From positions 1 through 40,489 of the forward strand of contig DJOW01000022.1 in the NCBI GenBank assembly GCA_002437305.1: a DNA stretch of 40,489 nucleotides, read 5' to 3'. Position 1 is the first letter of the stretch. Each line of letters starts with the position of its first letter. The stretch comes from Bacteroidales bacterium UBA6428. Its GTDB lineage: Bacteria; Bacteroidota; Bacteroidia; Bacteroidales; UBA932. The notes under the pieces were generated by a model. It was given only the letters and a program-made list of their open reading frames with translations, had not been told where the DNA came from and did not search any database. Positions 33,360-40,489 of the stretch are shown here, one piece after another. The position numbers and the translations under genes are program-made.

Positions 33360-34475
33360 ATGTCAAACGGCGCAACAGATTTCTCAAGACTGGAGCTGAA
33401 CCTCCATAACTGCCTTGACAACTACAGGTATTTCCGGTCAAGGCTGGACCGGACCACAAAGCTGCTGGTTCTTGTCAAGGCTAATGCCTACGGCCATGGG
33501 GCTGTGGAGTTCGCCCTTATGATGCAGAACGCGGGCGCGGATTATCTGGCCGTGGCACTGCCTGTGGAAGGGGTCGAGCTGAGGCAGGCCGGAATAAGCC
33601 TCCCGATCCTGGTGCTTACGGCAGGGACGGATTTTTTTGATGAGATCATCGACAATCACCTTGAGCCTGGCATTCCTAATCTCTACACGTTGAGATCCCT
33701 TGTCTCCGTACTTCAGACCCGAGGCATTGAGAGCTTTCCTGTCCACATCAAGCTGGACACAGGAATGCATCGTCTCGGTTTCATGACCAGCGAACTCGGG
33801 GAGTTGCTGGATTTCCTGAGGGTCTGTCCTGAGGTAAGGGTCAAGTCGGTATATTCACATCTTGCGGTCGCCGAGGATCCGTCAATGGACGATTTCACGT
33901 TGGGGCAGATCACAATGTTCGAGGACAACGCTGCCAGAATTGACGCCTCTCTTGGCTATCATCCGATCTGGCATATCCTTAATTCCGCCGGCATCGAGCG
34001 GTTCCCGCAATTCCAGCATGACATGGTGCGTCTTGGTGTGGGAATATACGGGATCAGCGCATTGCCCGGCGTCCGCCTGAAGCCGGTGGCCTCGTTGAAA
34101 GCGAAGATCCTGCAGATCAAGGATCTTAAGCCAGGCGACGGAGCGATCGGGTATGGCCGCATGGGTCAGATCGCTCCCCAAGGAACGAGGATCGCGACAA
34201 TCCCTGTCGGTTATGCGGATGGAATCGACAGGCGCTTGGGCTGCGGGCATGCAAGCTTCTCGTTGAACGGGCACCGTGTGCCGACCATCGGCAACATTTG
34301 CATGGACATGTGCATGCTGGACGTCACCGGAGTGCCGGCCAGGACGGGGGACACCGTGACAATCTTCGGAGAGGATCCCACGGTCAGCGAATTGGCCGGG
34401 ATCCTTGGAACGATTCCCTATGAGATCATGACTTCGGTCCCACGCCGGATCGAGCGGGTGATTGTACGGAAGTGA
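33360..34475 (+). CDS. alr: Alanine racemase
   Basis: PLP-dependent racemase making D-alanine for peptidoglycan. The 371-residue protein has LVLVKANAYGHG with the PLP lysine at residue 40 and the second catalytic base Tyr265 in IGYGRMG; both positions are essentially those of canonical Alr. The DTGMHRLGF and GNICMDMCMLDV segments are also standard. It is a free-standing alr; in some Bacteroidetes it is fused to MurF, which is not the case here. It converges with the DJ-1-like gene, 20 nt away. Confidence 0.97.
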   Translation: MSNGATDFSRLELNLHNCLDNYRYFRSRLDRTTKLLVLVKANAYGHGAVEFALMMQNAGADYLAVALPVEGVELRQAGISLPILVLTAGTDFFDEIIDNHLEPGIPNLYTLRSLVSVLQTRGIESFPVHIKLDTGMHRLGFMTSELGELLDFLRVCPEVRVKSVYSHLAVAEDPSMDDFTLGQITMFEDNAARIDASLGYHPIWHILNSAGIERFPQFQHDMVRLGVGIYGISALPGVRLKPVASLKAKILQIKDLKPGDGAIGYGRMGQIAPQGTRIATIPVGYADGIDRRLGCGHASFSLNGHRVPTIGNICMDMCMLDVTGVPARTGDTVTIFGEDPTVSELAGILGTIPYEIMTSVPRRIERVIVRK

Positions 34476-34495
34476 TGCTTGGTTGTTGTGAGCAG

Positions 34496-35086
34496 CTAAT
34501 CGAAAATCATCATGCCTCTGCGGAGTTCTCCGGCGAGCGATGGCCCTTTCAGGTGCTTGACGATGGCAAGAGCGAAATCCACGGCGCAACCAGGACCGCG
34601 TCCTGTGATGAGATCGCCGTCTGTGATCGTCGTGATTCCGGGAGTCCCGCAATATTCCCCGCCTTTCGCTATTGTGGCGGCCTCGAACCCATCGTAGCAG
34701 GTGAACCGCTTTCCCTCAAGGGATGGAAGCTGGGAGATGACCAGGCCGGGGGCGGCGCATATTGCAGCCAGAGTGCCTCCGTCGGCGTAGTGCCTCTTCA
34801 TGATTTCGATAAGCTTCAGGTTTCCGGCAAGGTTCTTTGTTCCCGGCATGCCGCCAGGGAAGATCATGACATCTTTCCCGCAGGTCCCTTTCTCCTCCAA
34901 GGCTGACTCGAACTCACTCCAAACCATGTCGGCGGCCACAGGGATGCCATGTGCCCCTGTCACTTGCCGTCTGTCATCGTTGGAGACAGTCAGAACTTTG
35001 ATCTCACCTCTTCTGAGAACATCAACGGTCGCCAGGGCCTCGATCTCCTCGAAGCCGTCAGCCAAAAAAATGTAGACTCCTTTCAT
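34496..35086 (-). CDS. DJ-1/PfpI-family protein (glyoxalase III or deglycase-like)
   Basis: A 196-residue cytosolic protein with the class I glutamine-amidotransferase-like fold. MKGVYIFLADGFEEIEA supplies the conserved acidic residue (Glu14) and AAICAAPGL the nucleophilic Cys110 at the elbow; GTPGITTITDGDLITGRGPG is the conserved C-terminal stretch. DJ-1 relatives detoxify glyoxals or repair glycated molecules; which activity applies cannot be read here. It lies downstream of tRNA-Gln on the same strand, separated by a hairpin terminator. Confidence 0.9.
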   Translation of the reverse strand: MKGVYIFLADGFEEIEALATVDVLRRGEIKVLTVSNDDRRQVTGAHGIPVAADMVWSEFESALEEKGTCGKDVMIFPGGMPGTKNLAGNLKLIEIMKRHYADGGTLAAICAAPGLVISQLPSLEGKRFTCYDGFEAATIAKGGEYCGTPGITTITDGDLITGRGPGCAVDFALAIVKHLKGPSLAGELRRGMMIFD

Positions 35087-35105
35087 GATGATGTGTTATG
35101 TAATC

Positions 35106-35142
35106 AAAACAACCGATCACTCAGACAATCCCAGTGACCGGC
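35106..35142 (-). terminator. Hairpin terminator after tRNA-Gln
   Basis: On the minus strand CCGGTCACT and AGTGATCGG form a 9-bp stem (one G-U pair) followed by TTGTTTTG. It lies just past the tRNA 3' end and before the DJ-1-like gene. Confidence 0.7.
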
Positions 35143-35149
35143 TTTTTGT

Positions 35150-35219
35150 TGAGATATCAGGACTCGAACCTGAACTGGCAGAACCAAAATCTGTAGTGCT
35201 ACCATTACACCATACCTCA
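35150..35219 (-). tRNA. tRNA-Gln (anticodon TTG)
   Basis: The 70-nt minus-strand sequence folds as a tRNA: acceptor TGAGGTA/TATCTCA, D arm GTGT-AATGGTA-GCAC, anticodon stem CAGA/TCTG around TTTTGGT (anticodon TTG), and T arm TCAGG-TTCGAGT-CCTGA. CCA is not encoded. A TAAATTTG box lies 11 nt upstream. Confidence 0.95.
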
Positions 35220-35229
35220 ATTCCGGCCA

Positions 35230-35237
35230 CAAATTTA
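35230..35237 (-). promoter_or_regulatory. Putative -7 box (TAAATTTG) for tRNA-Gln
   Basis: An exact TAnnTTTG match on the minus strand, 11 nt before the mature tRNA 5' end. Confidence 0.5.
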
Positions 35238-35390
35238 TTCATTTTTCCGCAATTCTGCAACTCTGAGGCGGCATAAACGGGCATCAGTTTTTTCGATTTT
35301 CCGCCTGACGTTTCTATGCCTCTTGTAACTGATTGAATATAAAGTTGCTTCTCTTATTGGGCGATAGGCTGTTCTTTCGCTTCAGACGCT

Positions 35391-36614
35391 TCATCCCTTC
35401 GCTGACCGGTCTTGCCGAAGATCGGCGCCACGGGACTGCCCATCAGGAATCAGCCGGATCTCCCCTGTGAACTCATGGTTGATTTTCCCGACATTTCTTT
35501 TAGCCTTGTAGTACGATGTCCTTGAGGCGAAACCTGACGCGGTTGCGATTTCTTCCTGCTTGGCGTTGGGATGGGCGTCCTTGTAGAGCCGGGCATATTC
35601 AAGCCTGAACATGTTGACGAGATTGTAGTAGCCTACTTGTGAGATGTATTTGCTGGCCTTGTTCATCTTGCCGGTGCCGATGTCCGCAAGTACCTCGGTC
35701 TTAAGAAGGTGTGGCTCCCTGAAGCGGCGGAGGACTATGGCCAGCACCTCGGCTTTGATCTCATCCGCGGGAGTGCCGTCATCATCAGGCGGGCACGCTT
35801 CCGTTTCGGCCTCGTCTGCCTCTTGGCCTTCGATCTCCCTGGTCTCCGGTCCTTTTCTTTCCTCATTTCTCTCCGCACCGCCTTCTGTCCCGTCCGGGAG
35901 CAGGACACGTTGGGGGTGAAGAATGATGCAGAGAAAGTGGATCATCCAGAACGAGGCGAGGATGTCCATCGTGAAATTGATCCATCTGCTGCCGGAGATA
36001 AAGACCACCCACGTCGTGATGATGAACAACATAGGTGTGATGAACATCTTTGAGGCGAACTTGTAGGGGAAATCCTCCTCGTCGGAGTAATTGTCGGTGT
36101 TGAAGCGCTCGATCTCTTTTCTCAGCCTCGTCAACACATTGACTGTGATTGCTGTGAGGATCACGCTGATGGTTCCGACAGCGAAAATCACGGTTCTCTC
36201 GTGTGCCACCATCCACTCCTTGCGGCCCAGAAGGATTGAGGCAAGCATCGCCATGATCAGCACAAGAGGAGTCAGAGGATAGATCTTCCGCAGCGTGGAG
36301 CTCTTCCTGTGGCCATGGAGTTTGAAATACTGACTTATGGACACGGCGAAGCACACCGGGTAATAGAGCACGCCGAACGCCCTTGTGTAGGTCCACACGG
36401 CGGAGTCCATCGGCTCCAGGACGTAAGGAAAAGTCAGGACTATGGAGGCGAAGAACAAGGTCACCAGCTTCCGGGCGGGATAGAAGTAATCGTCAATGTC
36501 ACTAAAGGGCCTGCACATGTGGTTCCACCGCACGTACGCGCAGAATAATCCTGCCAAGATGAATGCCAGCGCGCCTGCTGAGAACAGGCTTTCCTCGGTG
36601 ATGTTCCAGGTCAT
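35391..36614 (-). CDS. Membrane-embedded HTH regulator (seven predicted TM segments plus AraC-like domain)
   Basis: A 407-residue protein with about seven hydrophobic segments (roughly residues 10-27, 49-65, 80-96, 112-130, 141-161, 190-208, 214-233). An acidic, low-complexity linker (about 245-290) follows, then a C-terminal domain resembling AraC-type helix-turn-helix: ADIGTGKMNKASKYISQVG, VNMFRLEYARLYK and QEEIATASGFASRTSYYKAKR. It probably senses a signal at the inner membrane and binds DNA directly. Target genes and ligand are unknown. It lies 33 nt after rbfA on the same strand and may be co-transcribed with tyrS-rbfA. Confidence 0.75.
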   Translation of the reverse strand: MTWNITEESLFSAGALAFILAGLFCAYVRWNHMCRPFSDIDDYFYPARKLVTLFFASIVLTFPYVLEPMDSAVWTYTRAFGVLYYPVCFAVSISQYFKLHGHRKSSTLRKIYPLTPLVLIMAMLASILLGRKEWMVAHERTVIFAVGTISVILTAITVNVLTRLRKEIERFNTDNYSDEEDFPYKFASKMFITPMLFIITTWVVFISGSRWINFTMDILASFWMIHFLCIILHPQRVLLPDGTEGGAERNEERKGPETREIEGQEADEAETEACPPDDDGTPADEIKAEVLAIVLRRFREPHLLKTEVLADIGTGKMNKASKYISQVGYYNLVNMFRLEYARLYKDAHPNAKQEEIATASGFASRTSYYKAKRNVGKINHEFTGEIRLIPDGQSRGADLRQDRSAKG

Positions 36615-36647
36615 GCGATCCCTTCTGTCTGTGAATATCCCAGGGGA

Positions 36648-36995
36648 CTACTTCTTCAGAAGCTCGTCGATGTGCTCGGCGTAGTCAAGGGAAGTGTCAA
36701 GATAAAACACGATCTCGGGCACGATCCTCAGCTGCTTGGCTACCATGTGTCCAAGCTCTCCGCGCAGAGACTTGACGTTGTCATTGAGGAGCTTCATAAC
36801 TTCCTCGGCCTTTGAGGACGGGAAGATGCTGACGTAGGTTTTCGCGAGAGAGAGGTCGGGACTTATCCTGACCTCGCTCACTGTCACCATCGCACCTCCG
36901 AACACGGCCATCCCCTTGCCGCGTATGATTTCCGCCAGATCTTTCTGGATCTCGCGCGCGACTTTCAACTGTCTTGTGCCCGCTTGCTTTTCCAT
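36648..36995 (-). CDS. rbfA: Ribosome-binding factor A
   Basis: Assists maturation of the 30S subunit. The 115-residue protein has the KH-like RbfA pattern: TRQLKVAREIQKDLAEII near the N-terminus, VTVSEVRISPDLSLAKTYVSIFP in the middle and LRIVPEIVFYLDTSLDYAEHIDELL at the end. It begins 2 nt after the tyrS stop codon, so the two are translationally linked. Confidence 0.95.
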   Translation of the reverse strand: MEKQAGTRQLKVAREIQKDLAEIIRGKGMAVFGGAMVTVSEVRISPDLSLAKTYVSIFPSSKAEEVMKLLNDNVKSLRGELGHMVAKQLRIVPEIVFYLDTSLDYAEHIDELLKK

Positions 36996-36997
36996 GG

Positions 36998-38290
36998 CTA
37001 TAAAACGTTGATGATGAAATAGTTCTTCTTGCCTTTCTGGGCGAGGATGTACTTCCCGTCCACTATGTCTTTCCCGGAGACCTTGTACTCAACGTCCGTG
37101 ATCTTGTCCTTGTTGATGCTTACTCCGTTGCCCTGCACCATTTTTCTTGCCTCGCCCTTGGACGGGAACACCTGGGTCTTCACGGCAAGGAAGTCAATGA
37201 TGTCGCATGGAAGGTCTGATTTCTGGATGTCGAATGTCGGCACACCGCTGAACACTGCAAGGAAGGTCTTCTCGTCCAGCTTCCTGAGCTCGTCTGAAGT
37301 CGAGTTTCCGAACAGCATTCTGGACGCGGAGACCGCGTTGGCATATTCCCCCTCCCCGTGGATCATTGTTGTAAGCTCCTTCGCCAGAAGTTGCTGGAGC
37401 CTCCTGCGGCCAGGGTCCCGGCGATGCTCCTGAATGGCGGAATTGACGGTTTGCTCATCCAGAAGGGTGAATATCTTGATGTATCTTTCAGCGTCCTCGT
37501 CGCTGACATTCAGCCAGAACTGGTAGAACTCGTAGGGAGAGGTCTTCTCTGGGTCGAGCCAGATGTTGCCTTTCTCCGTCTTTCCGAACTTCGTGCCGTC
37601 GGCCTTGCGGATCAGCGGGCAGGTGAGGGCGAACGCGTCGGTCTTGCCGAGCATCCTGCGGATGAGTTCTGTTCCGGTGGTGATGTTGCCCCACTGGTCG
37701 CTTCCGCCGAGCTGTAGACGGCAGCCCTTGTTCTCGTAGAGCCAGAGGTAGTCGTAGCCTTGAAGCAGCTGGTAGCTGAACTCGGTGAAAGACATTCCCT
37801 CGCGTGACTCGCTGGAAAGGCGCTTCTTGACCGAGTCCTTTGCCATCATGTAGTTGACGGTGATGTGCTTGCCCACATCGCGGATGAAGTTCAGGAATGT
37901 GTAGTCCTTCATCCAGTCGTAATTGTTCACGAGCTCTGCCCGGTTGGGCGCGTCAGAGTCGAAGTCCAGGATTCCGGACAGTTGTTTCTTTATTCCGGCA
38001 ATGTTGCGCTGAAGGGTCTCCTCGTCCAGGAGATTCCTCTCCTGAGACTTCATCGATGGATCGCCTATCATTCCGGTAGCTCCTCCGATCAGGGCGATCG
38101 GCTTGTGCCCGCACCGCTGGAAATGCTTCAGGATCATGATGCTGACAAGATGTCCGATGTGCAGGGAGTCGGCGGTCGGATCGATTCCGACATAGGCCGC
38201 CTGCGGGCCTTCCATGAGTTTCTCCTCAGTGCCGGGCATGATGTCCTGGATCATGCCTCTCCATTTCAGTTCCTCTACGAAATTCTTCAT
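36998..38290 (-). CDS. tyrS: Tyrosyl-tRNA synthetase
   Basis: Charges tRNA-Tyr. The 430-residue class I synthetase has HIGH at 44-47 (SLHIGHLVS), the tyrosine-specific GSDQWGNITTG segment and KFGKT near 234-238 in place of KMSKS. The C-terminal 65 residues are the S4-like RNA-binding domain (PSKGEARKMVQGNGVSIN). It is first in a minus-strand group with rbfA and the HTH regulator. The gap to tpiA is divergent and holds putative -7 boxes on each strand. Confidence 0.97.
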   Translation of the reverse strand: MKNFVEELKWRGMIQDIMPGTEEKLMEGPQAAYVGIDPTADSLHIGHLVSIMILKHFQRCGHKPIALIGGATGMIGDPSMKSQERNLLDEETLQRNIAGIKKQLSGILDFDSDAPNRAELVNNYDWMKDYTFLNFIRDVGKHITVNYMMAKDSVKKRLSSESREGMSFTEFSYQLLQGYDYLWLYENKGCRLQLGGSDQWGNITTGTELIRRMLGKTDAFALTCPLIRKADGTKFGKTEKGNIWLDPEKTSPYEFYQFWLNVSDEDAERYIKIFTLLDEQTVNSAIQEHRRDPGRRRLQQLLAKELTTMIHGEGEYANAVSASRMLFGNSTSDELRKLDEKTFLAVFSGVPTFDIQKSDLPCDIIDFLAVKTQVFPSKGEARKMVQGNGVSINKDKITDVEYKVSGKDIVDGKYILAQKGKKNYFIINVL

Positions 38291-38365
38291 TGTATGATTC
38301 GTTTTTTATAATCAACCTTTGCGGTGTGATTCCGGACATTCGCTTTTTTTCACACCTTATTTGTG

Positions 38366-38383
38366 CAAAGTTAGGCAAAAATA
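38366..38383 (-). promoter_or_regulatory. Two putative -7 boxes for tyrS
   Basis: On the minus strand TATTTTTG (38376-38383) and TAACTTTG (38366-38373) lie 2 nt apart, about 76-86 nt before the tyrS ATG. Both match TAnnTTTG; only one is probably used. Confidence 0.4.
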
Positions 38384-38386
38384 ACG

Positions 38387-38394
38387 TAAATTTG
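38387..38394 (+). promoter_or_regulatory. Putative -7 box (TAAATTTG) for tpiA
   Basis: An exact TAnnTTTG match 40 nt before the tpiA ATG. A TTTG lies 23 nt upstream, slightly too far. It almost abuts the opposing tyrS boxes. Confidence 0.5.
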
Positions 38395-38434
38395 CAGGCT
38401 GAAAACGAAATTAACAGTTTAAAGATAAACGAAT

Positions 38435-39190
38435 ATGAGAAAGAAAATCGTTGCCGGAAACTGGAAGATGAACACAAACCTCCAGGAAGGCGTTGAACTT
38501 GCGAAGGCGGTGGCCGCCAAGTCAGTTGAGACTCCAGAGAATGTAGGGCTTATCGTGGCCCCTCCTTTCACCCACCTTGTTTCTGTCGCCGAGGCCTTGA
38601 AGGGCTCAAAGGTAGAACTGTCCGCACAGAACTGCGCTGATCATGAGAAAGGTGCTTTTACCGGCGAGGTTGCCGTGGGCATGCTCACTTCGGTCGGCTG
38701 CCAATGGACAATCCTCGGCCATTCCGAGAGGAGGCAGTATTACGGCGAGACTGACGAGAAGCTCGTTGTGAAGACCAGGCTCGCCCTTGAGGCCGGCCTT
38801 GGTGTCATCCTTTGCGTCGGTGAGAATCTGGAGCAGAGGGAGGCGGGAAAGCACTTTGATGTCGTGACCGGACAGATCAAGAATGTTCTCTACAACTTCA
38901 CGGCTGAGGACATGGCTAAGGTCATCGTCGCCTACGAGCCTGTCTGGGCCATCGGAACCGGCAAGACAGCCTCAGCCGGGCAGGCCGAGGAGATCCACGC
39001 ATGCATCCGCAAGGTGCTTGCCGGGAAATTCGGTGAGACCGTCGCTGATGACACCACAATCCTCTATGGTGGAAGCTGCAAGCCGTCCAACGCCAAGGAG
39101 CTCTTCGCCCAGAAGGACATCGATGGCGGGCTTATCGGCGGAGCGGCTCTCAAGGCCGATGATTTCATCGCGATAGCTAAGAGCTACTAG
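38435..39190 (+). CDS. tpiA: Triosephosphate isomerase
   Basis: Interconverts dihydroxyacetone phosphate and glyceraldehyde 3-phosphate. The 251-residue protein has GNWKMN with the substrate Lys11, ILGHSERR with His96, and the catalytic Glu168 in AYEPVWAIGTG; LYGGSCKPSNA and GGLIGGAAL are the phosphate-binding loops. It is followed by a strong hairpin terminator. Confidence 0.98.
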   Translation: MRKKIVAGNWKMNTNLQEGVELAKAVAAKSVETPENVGLIVAPPFTHLVSVAEALKGSKVELSAQNCADHEKGAFTGEVAVGMLTSVGCQWTILGHSERRQYYGETDEKLVVKTRLALEAGLGVILCVGENLEQREAGKHFDVVTGQIKNVLYNFTAEDMAKVIVAYEPVWAIGTGKTASAGQAEEIHACIRKVLAGKFGETVADDTTILYGGSCKPSNAKELFAQKDIDGGLIGGAALKADDFIAIAKSY

Positions 39191-39321
39191 AGCGGCGCCG
39201 GGCCACCGTGCTTCAGTTGCCTGACGGCCTCTTGGGGTGTGTAGGTGGAGGTTTCCCCTGAATCACTCCTGTCGCCCTGCCTGGCATGCAGCGGTTTGAG
39301 GCTGGGAAAGGAAATGCGGAC

Positions 39322-39357
39322 AAAAAAGGAGAGACAGAAAATGCCTCTCCTTTTTTT
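39322..39357. terminator. Bidirectional intrinsic terminator between tpiA and the H1-like gene
   Basis: AAAAAAGGAGAG and CTCTCCTTTTTT form a 12-bp stem around an 11-nt loop. Both sides end in homopolymer runs, so it serves tpiA (+) and the H1-like gene (-). Confidence 0.9.
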
Positions 39358-39373
39358 GTCTGTCATCACTCTC

Positions 39374-39550
39374 TTACTTCTTGGATTCCTCTACGGAAAT
39401 CTTTCTGAATTCCTTTAGGTCCTTCATGAGTTCGAGAGCGGCTTTGCGGGCGCGCGCGCCGGCGGCCTTGTTACCCTTCTCTACCTGAGTGTCTGCGTTC
39501 TCTGTGAACACCTTGAACTCTTCCTTGATTTTAGCGACAAGATTCTCCAT
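39374..39550 (-). CDS. Histone H1-like (Hc1-type) DNA-binding protein
   Basis: A 58-residue basic protein beginning MENLVAKIKEEFKVF, with the NKAAGARARKAALEL core and an FRKISVEESKK end. This matches the small histone H1-like proteins widespread in Bacteroidetes, thought to help compact DNA. The frame is 59 codons including the TAA stop, bounded by a terminator downstream and an AT-rich leader upstream. Confidence 0.9.
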   Translation of the reverse strand: MENLVAKIKEEFKVFTENADTQVEKGNKAAGARARKAALELMKDLKEFRKISVEESKK

Positions 39551-39682
39551 TTGTTTTGATTTTTTAGTGAATAGCTGTAATGTTAAACTTAATCGAATTC
39601 AATTTTACTCCTAACGAGAGCGCAAGTTATTAAAAAAAAAGTGATTGACAAACTTTTTGCGCGAAAAACATTCATACTCTCC

Positions 39683-40258
39683 TCAGTCCTTTTCAGGCTT
39701 TACGTTCAGAAGGTTCATCGCTCTGTCCGGCCCTATCGTGGAATAATTCTTTATTCCGGCGATTACTCTGTCGCATATTCCCGGAACCTCGGACTTCTCC
39801 TCAGGCGTCAATTCACCGATCACATAGTCAACCTGGGCTCCTCTGGAGAAATTGTTTCCTATGCCGATCCTTATTCTTGCCCACTGTGTCGTCTCAAGCC
39901 TTGCCTGAATGTCTTTCAGTCCGTTGTGGCCGCCGTCGCTTCCATTTTTCCGCATCCTGACCGTACCGAAAGGAAGATTGAGGTCATCACAGACCACAAT
40001 GAGGTTCTCAAGGGGCAGCTTGAGCCTGTCCATCCAGTAACGGACGGCATTGCCGCTGAGATTCATGTAGGTTGATGGTTTCAGAAGGTAGAACTTCCTG
40101 CCTTTGAACGGAATCTCGGCCACGTCCCCGTAACGCTCTGTCTTAAAAACAGTGTTGGACGCCTGTGCCCAGGCATCCAACACCATAAACCCCATGTTAT
40201 GTCTGGTTGAAGCGTACTCGGCGCCGATGTTTCCCAATCCAGCTACAAGATAGTTCAT
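39683..40258 (-). CDS. pth: Peptidyl-tRNA hydrolase
   Basis: Recycles peptidyl-tRNA released by stalled ribosomes. With the ATG at 40258 the 191-residue protein starts MNYLVAGLGNIGAEYASTRHNMGF, which contains the conserved Asn and catalytic His of the family. KPSTYMNLSG, CDDLNLPFG and GSDGGHNGLKDI are the other signatures. Upstream in-frame ATG codons overlap the rplY-like gene and are not credible. It is downstream of the L25-like gene, 31 nt away, a common pairing. Confidence 0.95.
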   Translation of the reverse strand: MNYLVAGLGNIGAEYASTRHNMGFMVLDAWAQASNTVFKTERYGDVAEIPFKGRKFYLLKPSTYMNLSGNAVRYWMDRLKLPLENLIVVCDDLNLPFGTVRMRKNGSDGGHNGLKDIQARLETTQWARIRIGIGNNFSRGAQVDYVIGELTPEEKSEVPGICDRVIAGIKNYSTIGPDRAMNLLNVKPEKD

Positions 40259-40289
40259 ACCAGTGTCTTTTTCTGAGGCTTGGGCCTGC

Positions 40290-40489
40290 CTATTCAGCAG
40301 CCGGCTCAGCAGTCTCCTCAGTTGTTGGCTCTGCGGTCTCATGTTCCTCGGCACCCTCCATCTTCTCCTCGTGGGCGAGCTGCGCCGCGATCTGGCGTGT
40401 AGACTTCACCGCGCAGATGATGGTTGGCTTAGGTGTGACAATCGTCACGTTCTCTACCTTGAGGTCACCGGCGACGATCCTCTTCTCGA
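40290..40489 (-). CDS. rplY: Ribosomal protein L25 (Ctc-type), C-terminal part; runs off the window
   Basis: Only the last 66 codons are present, truncated at the right edge. The frame reads EKRIVAGDLKVENVTIVTPK, then PTIICAVKSTR and a Glu/Ala/Thr-rich acidic tail. This fits the C-terminal extension of the Ctc-type L25 found in Bacteroidetes, and the adjacency to pth supports it. The identification rests on the tail and context, so it is provisional. Confidence 0.7.
   Translation of the reverse strand, partial: EKRIVAGDLKVENVTIVTPKPTIICAVKSTRQIAAQLAHEEKMEGAEEHETAEPTTEETAEPAAE

Overview
The window looks like chromosomal DNA of a moderately GC-rich member of the Bacteroidales. Signs are Bacteroidetes-type promoters (TTTG, about 19-20 nt, TAnnTTTG), a SusC/SusD pair, an Mfa-type fimbrial operon, a histone H1-like protein and abundant SPase II lipoproteins. 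Family or genus cannot be fixed from the sequence alone. Coding density is high except at 9.1-9.5 kb, 19.0-20.1 kb and 21.1-21.8 kb.

Layout. 1-182: the end of a 51-bp tandem repeat array. 0.25-5.6 kb (+): mazG, a YghO-like gene, prfA and dnaK, with strong bidirectional terminators after prfA and dnaK. 5.75-9.07 kb (-): a compact pgi, GHMP sugar kinase, sugar nucleotidyltransferase operon; the kinase resembles galacturonokinase more than galactokinase. 9.4-19.0 kb (+): a fimbrial operon with a consensus promoter, a 51-codon leader ORF holding a run of ten G, DUF3575 and DUF3868 envelope proteins, an Mfa1-like major subunit, two Mfa2/FimB-like lipoproteins and a 1019-residue fimbrillin-family lipoprotein. 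19.0-21.8 kb: a non-coding region packed with tandem and inverted repeats, an Rpn/PDDEXK_2 recombination-promoting nuclease gene, and a decayed second copy of the 3' end of the large fimbrillin gene.

21.8-24.4 kb (-): a small ABM-domain monooxygenase, tadA, rpmH (50 codons), nadD and gmk. 24.5-32.4 kb (+): a SusC/SusD nutrient-uptake locus with two surface lipoproteins (one a predicted beta-propeller) and a secreted calcineurin-like phosphoesterase, with no glycosidase. 32.5-40.5 kb: housekeeping genes, namely a YugP-like zinc metallopeptidase (-), alr (+), a DJ-1/PfpI protein (-), tRNA-Gln(TTG) (-), a membrane-embedded HTH regulator (-), rbfA and tyrS (-), tpiA (+), a histone H1-like gene (-), pth (-) and the 3' part of an L25-like ribosomal protein gene (-).

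The most unusual part is 9.4-21.8 kb. The fimbrial operon has a possible slipped-strand switch at its 5' end (G10 in a leader ORF whose stop overlaps the first fimbrial start as TAATG). At its 3' end, a nuclease gene sits between the intact and decayed copies of the fimbrillin C-terminus and is bracketed by similar 23-nt sequences next to hairpins. Together these suggest, but do not prove, a surface structure subject to phase and antigenic variation.
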